This document shows, one piece after another, positions 1-5,736 of a DNA stretch of 6,091 bases (positions are counted from its first letter, which is position 1; each line of letters starts with the position of its first letter). The notes under the pieces are model-generated. The model ran no database searches, was not told the DNA's origin, and worked only from the letters and a program-made list of their open reading frames with translations. Both the position numbers and the translations under genes were made by a program. This DNA is from Alphaproteobacteria bacterium (GTDB lineage Bacteria; Pseudomonadota; Alphaproteobacteria; Elsterales; Elsteraceae): assembly GCA_013297545.1 (NCBI GenBank), contig JAAFHH010000204.1:1-6091 (forward strand), read 5' to 3'.

Positions 1-143
1 GGCGTGGTCTGCGGCAGGGTTTGCGGCGACACCTGACCCGTGATCGCCGGGCGGTTGGTCTGGGCGGGCTTCACTTCGGTTGCAAGCGCCGGGCTGGCAG
101 CGATGGTGGCGGCGGCGAACAACAGGGCAACTGAGCGGTTCAT
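1..143 (-). CDS. Secreted/periplasmic protein of unknown function, N-terminal fragment
   Basis: Only the first 47 codons are in the window; the gene runs off the left edge. The protein opens with MNRSVALLFAAATIAASPAL and then A, a compact Sec signal peptide: R3 in a short n-region, a hydrophobic core at residues 5-16, and a likely signal-peptidase I site after A-L-A at 19-21. The mature part begins TEVKPAQTNRP and is rich in Pro, Gln and Thr, which suggests an exported protein with a flexible start. An AAGGGA ribosome site lies at 153-158, 9 nt before the ATG. It follows argB on the same strand after a 123-bp gap, so it could be co-transcribed or have its own promoter. The family cannot be recognised from this fragment. 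A plus-strand frame over the same bases has no comparable signal, so I favour this reading, with moderate confidence. Confidence 0.6.
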   Translation of the reverse strand, partial: MNRSVALLFAAATIAASPALATEVKPAQTNRPAITGQVSPQTLPQTT

Positions 144-167
144 GGGGCCTATTCCCTTGGGTGGTGC

Positions 168-188
168 AGCGGCGTCATCTGCGCCGCT
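168..188. repeat. GC-rich inverted repeat (7-bp arms) between argB and the secreted protein gene
   Basis: AGCGGCG at 168-174 pairs with CGCCGCT at 182-188 across a 7-nt loop. It lies 25 bp upstream of the start of the secreted-protein gene and about 78 bp after the argB stop. No run of T follows on either strand, so it is not a canonical intrinsic terminator. It could be a 5' leader hairpin, a weak or Rho-assisted terminator for argB, or chance in GC-rich DNA. The rest of the 144-266 gap shows nothing I can call. Confidence 0.35.
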
Positions 189-266
189 CGCAGGGATAGA
201 TGTGCCCCACTCGCCGATAAACGTGCAGTTACAACGCCGTAGGCCGTAATCCCGCCATCATTGGGC

Positions 267-1193
267 TCAGCTCTCGAGCGGACCGGTGAGCGGGCGTTCG
301 CGTACCAGCGTGCCGGCACCGCGCGCAGTGAACAATTCCAGCAAGATCACGTGCGGCACCCGGCCATCCAGGATCACGGCGGCTTCCACGCCACCCTTCA
401 CGGCATCGACGCAAGTCTCCACCTTCGGGATCATGCCGCCGGAGATCGTGCCGTCATCGATCAGCGCCTGGATGTCGGCCGGTGTCAGGTCGGTGACCAG
501 GTTCTTGTCTTTGTCGAGCACGCCCGCGACATCGGTCAGCAGCAACAGGCGCGACGCCTTGAGTGCGGCGGCAATCGCACCGGCAGCGGTATCCGCGTTG
601 ATGTTGTAGGGCTGGCCGTCTGGCCCCGTGCCAACCGGCGCGACCACCGGAATGATGTCCGACTGGGTCAGCACATGGAGCACGTGCGGATCGACTGTTT
701 CGGGTTCGCCGACAAAGCCGAGGTCGAGCACTTTTTCGATGTTGCTGTCCGGATCGATCTTGGTGCGGGTGAGCTTGCGCGCCTTGATCAGCCCGCCATC
801 GCGACCCGACAGGCCAACCGCGACACCGCCAGCCTGGGCGATGTCCGCCACGATCGCTTTGTTGATCGTGCCGGCCAGCACCATCTCGACCACTTCCACC
901 GTGGCGCCATCGGTCACACGCAGACCGTCGACGTATTCGGAGCGGATCTGCAGGCGTTCCAACATCGCCTTGATCTGCGGCCCGCCGCCGTGGACCACCA
1001 CGGGGTGGATGTCGAGCTGCTTCAACAGCACGATGTCGCGGGCGAATTCGAGGGCGAGTTCCTCCGACCCCATGGCGTGACCGCCGAACTTCACCACCAC
1101 GATCTCCCCGTGGAAGCGACGCATGTAGGGCAGCGCTTCAGTCAACACGGACGCCTTGGCGAGCCAGTCGGAAGCGTAATCGTAGGCGGCCAT
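267..1193 (-). CDS. argB: Acetylglutamate kinase (N-acetyl-L-glutamate 5-phosphotransferase)
   Basis: ArgB phosphorylates N-acetylglutamate with ATP, the second step of arginine synthesis, in the cytoplasm. The 308-residue protein shows the amino-acid-kinase fold motifs in order: KFGGHAM at 35-41 (K35 is the catalytic Lys equivalent), VHGGGPQ at 67-73, GLSGRDG at 127-133, NINADTAAG at 197-205 (N197 and D201 substrate/catalytic positions), LLLLTDVAGV at 216-225, and GGMIPK at 252-257 (K257). The helix before the first strand (about 14-27) and the C-terminal HVILLELFT...GAGT block (281-295) match the arginine-inhibited hexameric subtype, so feedback control by arginine is likely. I chose the start at 1193 because AAAGGAG (1199-1205) sits 5 nt upstream and the N-terminus then looks like alphaproteobacterial homologues. 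A longer start at 1226 adds 11 residues and overlaps the metallopeptidase stop as ATGA. The close packing implies co-transcription with the metallopeptidase gene. Confidence 0.97.
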   Translation of the reverse strand: MAAYDYASDWLAKASVLTEALPYMRRFHGEIVVVKFGGHAMGSEELALEFARDIVLLKQLDIHPVVVHGGGPQIKAMLERLQIRSEYVDGLRVTDGATVEVVEMVLAGTINKAIVADIAQAGGVAVGLSGRDGGLIKARKLTRTKIDPDSNIEKVLDLGFVGEPETVDPHVLHVLTQSDIIPVVAPVGTGPDGQPYNINADTAAGAIAAALKASRLLLLTDVAGVLDKDKNLVTDLTPADIQALIDDGTISGGMIPKVETCVDAVKGGVEAAVILDGRVPHVILLELFTARGAGTLVRERPLTGPLES

Positions 1194-1198
1194 GCCGT

Positions 1199-1205
1199 CT
1201 CCTTT
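1199..1205 (-). promoter_or_regulatory. Strong ribosome binding site deciding the argB start
   Basis: AAAGGAG on the minus strand ends 5 nt before the ATG at 1193. The alternative ATG at 1226 has only a distant GGAGG (about 10 nt away), which lies inside the upstream gene. This favours the 308-residue ArgB. Confidence 0.65.
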
Positions 1206-1222
1206 GGTCAGCGGAACAACAA

Positions 1223-1642
1223 TCATGGGGTTTCAGCCTCCAAGCGTTCCATGTCCGCATCGGACAGGCCGAAATGGTGGCCGATCTCGTGGATCAGCAC
1301 GTGGCGCACCAGATGCGCCAGGTCCTCGCCGGTCTCGCACCAGTGGTCGAGGATCGGGCGGCGGTAGAGCACGATGCGATCGGGCAGGGTCGCAGTGTCT
1401 AAGATTGAGCGTTCGGTCAGCGGTCGCCCGCGGTAGAGGCCAAGCAGGTCGAACGGGCTGTCCAGTTCCATCTCCGCCTCGGTTTCCGCGTCCGGAAACT
1501 CCTCGACGGCGAGCGCGACATCGCCCACCATTGTCACCAGTTCAGCCGGCATCCCTGCCAGTGCGGCCTCAGCCAACACGGCGAGGTCGTCGAGGCTGGG
1601 GGGCGCCCCATGCGAGGCAGCGGCGGGCAGTGACGGCGGCAT
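1223..1642 (-). CDS. Metallopeptidase family protein (zincin-like, HExxHxxGxSD; DUF1025 type)
   Basis: The 139-residue protein carries HEIGHHFGLSD at 118-128, the extended zinc-binding motif HExxHxxGxSD: H118 and H122 would bind zinc, E119 would be the catalytic base, and the downstream D128 is a plausible third ligand. The preceding stretch LPDRIVLYRRPILDHWCETG (87-106) and the acidic middle region (47-62) are typical of the small cytoplasmic metallopeptidase family formerly called DUF1025. Its substrate is unknown to me. Length fits the family (about 120-140 residues). The frame stays open far upstream to 2530, but that part is antisense to phhB and the DUF3429 gene. I set the start at ATG 1642, with TAAGG at 1651-1655, 8 nt upstream. 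The gene ends in an ATGA overlap with a possible argB start and probably shares its transcript. It diverges from phhB. Confidence 0.88.
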   Translation of the reverse strand: MPPSLPAAASHGAPPSLDDLAVLAEAALAGMPAELVTMVGDVALAVEEFPDAETEAEMELDSPFDLLGLYRGRPLTERSILDTATLPDRIVLYRRPILDHWCETGEDLAHLVRHVLIHEIGHHFGLSDADMERLEAETP

Positions 1643-1664
1643 GGCCGCGACCTTAGCGACAAGC

Positions 1665-1687
1665 ACAGGCGGTTCCAAGCCGCCTGT
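1665..1687. repeat. 8-bp inverted repeat in the divergent metallopeptidase/phhB gap
   Basis: ACAGGCGG at 1665-1672 pairs exactly with CCGCCTGT at 1680-1687 around a 7-nt centre. It lies in the middle of the only 69 bp (1643-1711) between two divergent genes, where a shared operator would be expected. It has no flanking T-run, so it does not look like a terminator. I see no convincing -35/-10 pair for either direction in this gap. It could be a dimeric repressor site, a leader hairpin, or chance. Confidence 0.4.
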
Positions 1688-1711
1688 CAGGCGATCACAG
1701 AGAGGGTGGGC

Positions 1712-1996
1712 ATGGTACAGCGGTTGACCGACGCGCAGCGCGCAGAGCTTGGCGATCTCAAGGATTGGGCCTTGCTGGAGGATCGCGACGCGCTCTATCG
1801 CCGCTTCGTGTTCAAAACCTTCAACGAGGCCTGGGGCTTCATGAGCCGGGTCGCCCTGTTGGCGGAAACCCAGGATCATCATCCCGAATGGGCCAATGTC
1901 TACAACCGGGTCGACATTGTGCTGACCACCCATGACGCCGATGGCTTGAGCAAGCGCGACGTGACCCTCGCGCGCGCCATCAACGCGCTGGTCTAG
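1712..1996 (+). CDS. phhB: Pterin-4-alpha-carbinolamine dehydratase (PCD/DCoH)
   Basis: This enzyme dehydrates 4a-hydroxytetrahydrobiopterin to the quinonoid dihydropterin and so recycles the pterin cofactor used by aromatic amino acid hydroxylases, classically phenylalanine hydroxylase. The 94-residue protein is full length and fits the family signature: E52-x3-H56-H57-P58, then Y64, H74 and D83, with the three active-site histidines H56, H57 and H74 all present. The frame also has GTG at 1706, but GAGGG at 1702-1706 is well spaced (5 nt) for the ATG at 1712 and overlaps the GTG, so I use the ATG. The DUF3429 gene follows after 3 bp, so the two are almost certainly one transcript. No phenylalanine hydroxylase gene is in the window, so its partner is elsewhere or it serves another pterin-dependent step. 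Confidence 0.95.
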   Translation: MVQRLTDAQRAELGDLKDWALLEDRDALYRRFVFKTFNEAWGFMSRVALLAETQDHHPEWANVYNRVDIVLTTHDADGLSKRDVTLARAINALV

Positions 1997-1999
1997 CCG

Positions 2000-2422
2000 A
2001 TGGCGGGGATTCCCATACCAGCGCTGGTGCTGGGTCTGGGCGGGTTGCTGCCGTTTTGGGCCGCACCCGCACTGATCTGGTGGGAGCCAATGTGGTGGGG
2101 GGCGGCACACCACCAGCAGCTGGTCTACGGCGCGCTGATCTTGTCTTTCCTCGGCGGGGTGCATTGGGGGGTGGCGCTGATGGCCGGGGAGCGCCGTTGG
2201 CCCCGCTACGCCTGGAGTGTGCTGCCAGCGCTGATCGGTTGGACCTGTCATGCGTTCCAGCACCACGGCACGCTGATTCTGCTCTGTGGCTTTGGGGTGG
2301 CGTGGAGCATCGATCGTCTCTCGCCCTTGGCCGAGGATCTGCCGGTTTGGTACCAGCACCTGAGGGCGATCTTGTCGGTGGGCGCCATGGGCGGCTTGGC
2401 CGCCACGATCTTCGTCAGTTAG
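2000..2422 (+). CDS. DUF3429 family integral membrane protein
   Basis: This is a 140-residue, strongly hydrophobic inner-membrane protein with about five predicted helices: roughly 7-28, 41-61, 69-85, 90-104 and 120-139. The block YGALILSFLGGVHWG at 43-57 is the hallmark of DUF3429, and the IPxxAL...GLLPF start and the VWYQHLRAILS segment (116-126) also fit. It is rich in Trp and His (HH 37-38, H55, H84, H88-H89), some of which may lie at the membrane edge. No function is established for this family to my knowledge. The ATG comes 3 bp after the phhB stop with no clear ribosome site, so translation is probably coupled to phhB. Its last 8 bp overlap the 3' end of the facing DUF1465 gene. Length is normal and nothing is broken. 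Confidence 0.88.
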   Translation: MAGIPIPALVLGLGGLLPFWAAPALIWWEPMWWGAAHHQQLVYGALILSFLGGVHWGVALMAGERRWPRYAWSVLPALIGWTCHAFQHHGTLILLCGFGVAWSIDRLSPLAEDLPVWYQHLRAILSVGAMGGLAATIFVS

Positions 2423-2810
2423 CCCGCGACGCCACCATCTGATCCAACCGCTCCACCCGAATGTAGAGCGCGTAGGACCGGTCGAGCAGGGAGCGCAAGG
2501 CGCGCGGCAGGGGCGTGTCTGGGAACGCATCGGTCACGTGGCAGACCGATTGACCGGCCAGCCGGTGTGGTTCGGCGGCGGCTTCCTCACAGGTCATCTC
2601 GCCCTCCGCCACTGCGCGCTGCACCAGCAACCAGGCCATCACTTGGGTCAGGCGCGAGGTGATGCGCATCGCCTCGCAGTTGGCTTTCAGCCGATCGCCA
2701 GAGCCGAGCTTCGGGCGTTCGAACGGCTCACCGTAGGACAAATAGTCCCGGGCCTCGACCAGAAGCGACATCGTCTCGTCGTAAGTACGGCGAAAAAACA
2801 CCGTTTGCAT
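2415..2810 (-). CDS. DUF1465 family protein, RcdA-like (putative protease adaptor)
   Basis: This 131-residue, mostly helical protein contains the DUF1465 core: MRITSRLTQVMAWLLVQRAV at 48-67 followed by AEGEMT (68-73), and a C-terminal helix SYALYIRVERLDQM (112-125). To my knowledge Caulobacter RcdA, an adaptor that helps ClpXP degrade the cell-cycle regulator CtrA, belongs to this family, so a role in regulated proteolysis is possible. Orthology is not shown here, and the protein is shorter than the usual 150-180 residues. The region between the core and the last helix (74-105) is polar and probably flexible. I chose ATG 2810 because AGGGGA at 2816-2821 is 5 nt upstream. The in-frame ATG at 2840 adds 10 residues and lacks a ribosome site. 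It lies downstream of the thioesterase gene on the same strand after 94 bp. Confidence 0.85.
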   Translation of the reverse strand: MQTVFFRRTYDETMSLLVEARDYLSYGEPFERPKLGSGDRLKANCEAMRITSRLTQVMAWLLVQRAVAEGEMTCEEAAAEPHRLAGQSVCHVTDAFPDTPLPRALRSLLDRSYALYIRVERLDQMVASRAN

Positions 2811-2858
2811 CGGCGTCCCCTGAAGCACGGCGTGTCCCATGCGCGCGTGGCACCACCA

Positions 2859-2886
2859 ACTATGCAGCGGATCGCCCGATGGGCAA
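2859..2886 (-). promoter_or_regulatory. Weak sigma-70-like promoter candidate for the DUF1465 gene
   Basis: On the minus strand, TTGCCC (2881-2886, 4 of 6 to TTGACA) is followed after 16 bp by CATAGT (2859-2864, 4 of 6 to TATAAT). It lies in the 94-bp gap before the DUF1465 start, so that gene may be transcribed partly on its own. The match is weak and was judged by eye only. Confidence 0.25.
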
Positions 2887-2905
2887 AGTGGATTTATTGC
2901 ACTTT
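2885..2905 (-). terminator. Weak hairpin at the thioesterase stop codon, possible terminator
   Basis: AAAGTG at 2885-2890 pairs with CACTTT at 2900-2905 over a 9-nt AT-rich loop, ending on the thioesterase stop codon. The stem is only 6 bp and has no following T-run, so termination would be inefficient. It could equally be chance. Confidence 0.2.
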
Positions 2906-3330
2906 CACTGCGGCATCAGGGCGCTGAGCACATCGCGCAAACGCCCGGCGATGGGTGTCGGCTTGCGGCTCGCGCGATCGACGAAGACGTGGACGAAGTA
3001 GCCTTCTGCCGCCGGCTCCGCCGCCCCCGCACGAAACAGCCCGATCTCGTAGCGCACGGAACTGGTGCCAAGCTTGCCGACGCTCAAGCCGGCCTCGATC
3101 ACCTCCGGGAACTTGAGCGACTGGTGAAACGTGCACTGGGTTTCGATCGCGAGCCCAATCGTCGTGCCCTGGTCATAGTCCAGCACCTCCATCGCCATTA
3201 GGTACTGGTTGATGACAGTATCAAAGTACGAATAGTAGACGACGTTGTTGACGTGACCGTAGACGTCATTGTCCATCCAGCGAGTGGGGATGGTGAGGAA
3301 GTGCGGATAGGCGGTTCTCGGACGGGGCAT
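2905..3330 (-). CDS. Acyl-CoA thioesterase, 4HBT hotdog-fold family
   Basis: The 141-residue protein has the family signature TRWMDNDVYGHVNNVVYYSY at 16-35. D22 aligns with the catalytic Asp of 4-hydroxybenzoyl-CoA thioesterase, and G25, H26, N28 and N29 form the conserved GHVNN turn at the start of the long hotdog helix. The remainder follows the usual strands: AIETQCTFHQSLKFPEVIEA (61-80), VGKLGTSSVRYEIGLFR (84-100) and AEGYFVHVFVDRASRKPTPI (108-127). Such proteins hydrolyse acyl- or aryl-CoA thioesters as cytoplasmic oligomers; the substrate cannot be read from sequence. Length is typical for a single-domain member. AGGGA at 3339-3343 is 8 nt before the ATG. It is first in a leftward pair with the DUF1465 gene and diverges from the channel gene. 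Confidence 0.93.
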   Translation of the reverse strand: MPRPRTAYPHFLTIPTRWMDNDVYGHVNNVVYYSYFDTVINQYLMAMEVLDYDQGTTIGLAIETQCTFHQSLKFPEVIEAGLSVGKLGTSSVRYEIGLFRAGAAEPAAEGYFVHVFVDRASRKPTPIAGRLRDVLSALMPQ

Positions 3331-3418
3331 CGCTCAAATCCCTGTTCTGTCTGCGGCTATTGCGCTGGTTTCACTGGAAGCGGCCATGTAGCCTTATCCG
3401 CACGACAGGGAGACCAGC
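3331..3418. promoter_or_regulatory. 88-bp divergent intergenic region, thioesterase versus channel
   Basis: Both flanking genes start outward from this gap, so it must hold both promoters unless transcription comes from further away. The two ribosome sites, TCCCT (AGGGA on the minus strand, 3339-3343) and AGGGAG (3407-3412), lie in the inverted words TCCCTGT and ACAGGGA, which explains that symmetry. I could not find a convincing -35/-10 pair in either direction. Confidence 0.35.
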
Positions 3419-4564
3419 ATGGCGTCGCGGCAGCTATACGAAGTGATCGAGGGTGGCGCCAAGGGATCAATCCCCGGGCGGGTGTTCGATGCGGTGATTG
3501 GCATCGCGATTGTCATCGGCACCTTGGTTGGCATCCTTGCGACGGAAGAGAGTTTCGACGACTGGAAGCGGGTGTTTCTGATCACCGAAGCCGTGTTGTT
3601 GTTGCTGTTCGCAGCGGAATACGGCCTGCGGGTTTGGGTCTGCCCGCTGCACCCGAAGGGCCTCTACCGCGATGGGCTGCGCGGCCGGTTGCGCTATTGC
3701 CTGACGCCGATGGCCCTCATCGATCTGGTTGCGATCGTGCCGGGTCTGCTCACCTTGTTCGCTGATCCGTCGACCGAGCTGTTGCTGGTGCTGCGCTGTA
3801 TTCGACTGCTCAAGCTGCTGCGCTTCTTCTCCGCGTTCGACACGCTGATTGTGGTGGTGCGCAATGAGCGCAAGCCCCTGCTCGCGTCCTCGGTGTTGAT
3901 GATGATCTTGCTGGTGATCATCTCCGCGATCGCCTTCCTGATCGAACGCGAAGCCCAGCCGGAGGCGTTCGGCTCTGTCCCGCGCGCCATGTGGTGGGGC
4001 ATCGTCACCTTGGCGACGGTTGGCTACGGCGACGTCGTGCCGCAAACCGTGGTCGGCCGGATCATGGGCAGTTTCGCGGTGCTGCTCGGCATGGGCATGT
4101 TCGCGCTGCCAGCGGGTATTCTCGCCACCGGCTTTGCCGAAGAAATGAAGCGCCGGAACTTCGTGGTGTCCTGGACCCTGGTGGCGAAGGTGCCCTTCTT
4201 CGACAGTCTGCCCGCCATGCGCATCGCCGAGATCGTGACCGTGCTGGAACCCCGCTCCGCCGATCGTGGCGAGATGATCATCGAAGCCGGCGACGCGGCC
4301 GATGGCATGTACTTCCTGATCGAAGGTGACGTGGAAGTGCGCTTGCCCGACGGCCGCAAAGTGCCCCTCGCGGCCGGGCAATTCTTTGGCGAAATCGCGC
4401 TGTTGTCCCAGCGCAAGCGGGCAGCGACGGTGACCGCCAAAAGCTTCTGCCAGCTGCTGAAGCTGCGCACCGACCACTTCCACCGCCTGATGGAAGAGCA
4501 CCAGGATCTGGCCACCCGCATGAACCAAATCGCCGCCGAGCGCGGGCTCCAGCAGCCGAACTAG
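3419..4564 (+). CDS. Six-transmembrane potassium channel with S4 voltage sensor and C-terminal cyclic-nucleotide-binding domain
   Basis: The 381-residue inner-membrane protein would form a tetrameric K+ channel. Segments: S1 about 24-42; S2 54-75 with the Kv-type E68-x3-R71; S3 98-115 with D102; S4 121-140 with positive residues every third place (R126, R129, K132, R135); S5 154-174; pore helix 189-200; selectivity filter TVGYGD 200-205; S6 211-238 ending in ALPAGILATGF. A cyclic-nucleotide-binding domain follows (about 255-370), with FFGEIALL at 322-329 (E325) and RAATV at 334-338; E325 and R334 match the ligand ribose- and phosphate-contacting residues, so cAMP or cGMP binding is likely. 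The pore-to-CNBD part strongly resembles Mesorhizobium MloK1 as I remember it, but the charged S4 is closer to voltage-gated channels. AGGGAG (3407-3412) lies 6 nt before the ATG. The 3' end overlaps the facing ATPase gene by 4 bp. Confidence 0.95.
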   Translation: MASRQLYEVIEGGAKGSIPGRVFDAVIGIAIVIGTLVGILATEESFDDWKRVFLITEAVLLLLFAAEYGLRVWVCPLHPKGLYRDGLRGRLRYCLTPMALIDLVAIVPGLLTLFADPSTELLLVLRCIRLLKLLRFFSAFDTLIVVVRNERKPLLASSVLMMILLVIISAIAFLIEREAQPEAFGSVPRAMWWGIVTLATVGYGDVVPQTVVGRIMGSFAVLLGMGMFALPAGILATGFAEEMKRRNFVVSWTLVAKVPFFDSLPAMRIAEIVTVLEPRSADRGEMIIEAGDAADGMYFLIEGDVEVRLPDGRKVPLAAGQFFGEIALLSQRKRAATVTAKSFCQLLKLRTDHFHRLMEEHQDLATRMNQIAAERGLQQPN

Positions 4565-5736
4565 GTCGAGCGCGCCGCCACCAAGTCGGCCAACGCGCGC
4601 AGCCCAATCGCCTCTACCCCTGGTGCGAGCGGACTGCGGTCTTCCCCACTGTGCACCACAAAGGCGGCCGCGGGGTTCAAGTCCCGGCACGCTTCAAAAA
4701 AGCCGCGACGCGGTTTGGCACCAAGACCAAGCTTCGCTTCGATCACCCAGCGCGTGCCATCGACGAAGTCGAGCACAAGGTCGATCTCCGCCCCGGCGGC
4801 CGTGCGGTAGCAGCTGGCGGTGGTCTCAGCCGGTGCGAGGCTGATCAAGGTATCGACCACCAGGCCTTCCCAACTTGCCCCCGCGACCGGGTGGCCGAGC
4901 AACTGATCCAACGTTTCGATGCCAAGCAGCGCGTGGGTGAGCCCACTGTCACGGATGAAGAGTTTCGGCGACTTCACCAAGCGTTTGCCCAGATTGGTGT
5001 GGAAGGGTGCGAGGCGGCGCACCAGCATCAAATCGCACAGCAAATCGATGTAGCGGCCAACGGACTGCGCACTGACCGCCAGGCTGCGCGCAAGATCAGA
5101 CGCGTTGAGCAACTGGCCTTGGCGGTGCGCCAGCATGGTCCATAGCCGCCGCAGCGTCTCGGCCGGGACGCGCGGGCCGAAGCTGGCGACGTCCCGCTCA
5201 AGGTAGGTTCGGATGAAGTCCCGACGCAGCGATAGGCTGGTACGGTCGGATGCGGCCAAGAAACTATCCGGAAAGCCGCCGCGCAGCCACAGGCGCAGGC
5301 GATCCTCGCGCGACTGGCCAACTTCCAGAACCGAAAGGGGGCTGAGTTCGAGAAAGGCAATCCGCCCCGCCAGGCTTTCGCTCGATTGCCGTAGCACGTC
5401 GATCGCAGCCGAGCCGAGGATCAAGAAGCGCCCGACGCGCTGACCTGCCGCCCGGCCGCGATCGATCGCGCCGCGTAGGCTCAGGAACAGATCCGGCATT
5501 CGGTGGATCTCGTCCAAGATCACCAATCGGTCCGCCATCGCATCGAAGAACAGGGAAGGGCTCGCGAGCCGCTCGCGCGCCTCCGGATCTTCAAGGTCGA
5601 GGTAGAGAGCATCGCGCGTCCGCCCAATTGCTTGGGCGAGCGTCGTCTTGCCAACTTGGCGCGGCCCAAGCAGCGCAACGGCGGCTTGAGATCCGAGCGC
5701 CGCCTCGACCTCCGGCTCCAGTCTGCGGGTCAACAT
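4561..5736 (-). CDS. AAA_14/DUF4143 ATP-binding protein
   Basis: The 391-residue protein has the standard two-part layout. The AAA-type ATPase (1-145) shows Walker A GPRQVGKT at 24-31 (K30), Walker B LVILDEI at 71-77 (D75, E76), a sensor-like FLILGSA at 104-110, and SLAGR at 121-125 (R125). The DUF4143 part follows, with YLERDV at 178-183, a winged-helix stretch at about 208-241, and KSPKLFIRDSGLTHALLG at 255-272. At the end, E317-x-D319 and E333-x-K335 resemble a PD-(D/E)XK nuclease core. The family's role is not settled. The ATG is the first possible start because an in-frame TAA lies 4 codons upstream; no spaced ribosome site exists, and a 37-bp inverted repeat abuts the ATG. It follows ugd by 46 bp on the same strand, but the repeat suggests separate control. 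It appears intact, with GC-rich coding like its neighbours. Confidence 0.93.
   Translation of the reverse strand: MLTRRLEPEVEAALGSQAAVALLGPRQVGKTTLAQAIGRTRDALYLDLEDPEARERLASPSLFFDAMADRLVILDEIHRMPDLFLSLRGAIDRGRAAGQRVGRFLILGSAAIDVLRQSSESLAGRIAFLELSPLSVLEVGQSREDRLRLWLRGGFPDSFLAASDRTSLSLRRDFIRTYLERDVASFGPRVPAETLRRLWTMLAHRQGQLLNASDLARSLAVSAQSVGRYIDLLCDLMLVRRLAPFHTNLGKRLVKSPKLFIRDSGLTHALLGIETLDQLLGHPVAGASWEGLVVDTLISLAPAETTASCYRTAAGAEIDLVLDFVDGTRWVIEAKLGLGAKPRRGFFEACRDLNPAAAFVVHSGEDRSPLAPGVEAIGLRALADLVAARST

Noticed and set aside
261..1367. A 368-residue plus-strand open frame across argB
   Set aside because: It is the antisense shadow of argB, His/Asp/Arg rich, with no domain or credible ribosome site.
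1643..2530. Upstream extension of the metallopeptidase frame (435 residues in total)
   Set aside because: The extra part is antisense to phhB and the DUF3429 gene, both of which have clear family motifs. Its composition (His, Gln, Pro, Arg) is typical of a shadow frame in GC-rich DNA.
3394..3402. TTATCCGCA as a DnaA box or part of a replication origin
   Set aside because: It is a single 8-of-9 match with no cluster or AT-rich unwinding region nearby; such words arise by chance.
3339..3411. TCCCTGT (3339-3345) and ACAGGGA (3405-3411) as a dispersed inverted repeat or operator pair
   Set aside because: Each word contains the ribosome binding site of one of the two divergent genes, which explains the symmetry without a regulator.
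3467..4690. A 407-residue minus-strand open frame across the channel gene
   Set aside because: It is antisense to a channel with unmistakable GYG filter and CNBD motifs, is full of His and Gln, and has no recognisable domain.
4651..5145. Plus-strand open frame of 164 residues within the ATPase region
   Set aside because: It is antisense to the DUF4143 half of the ATPase, whose motifs are convincing; no independent evidence for coding.
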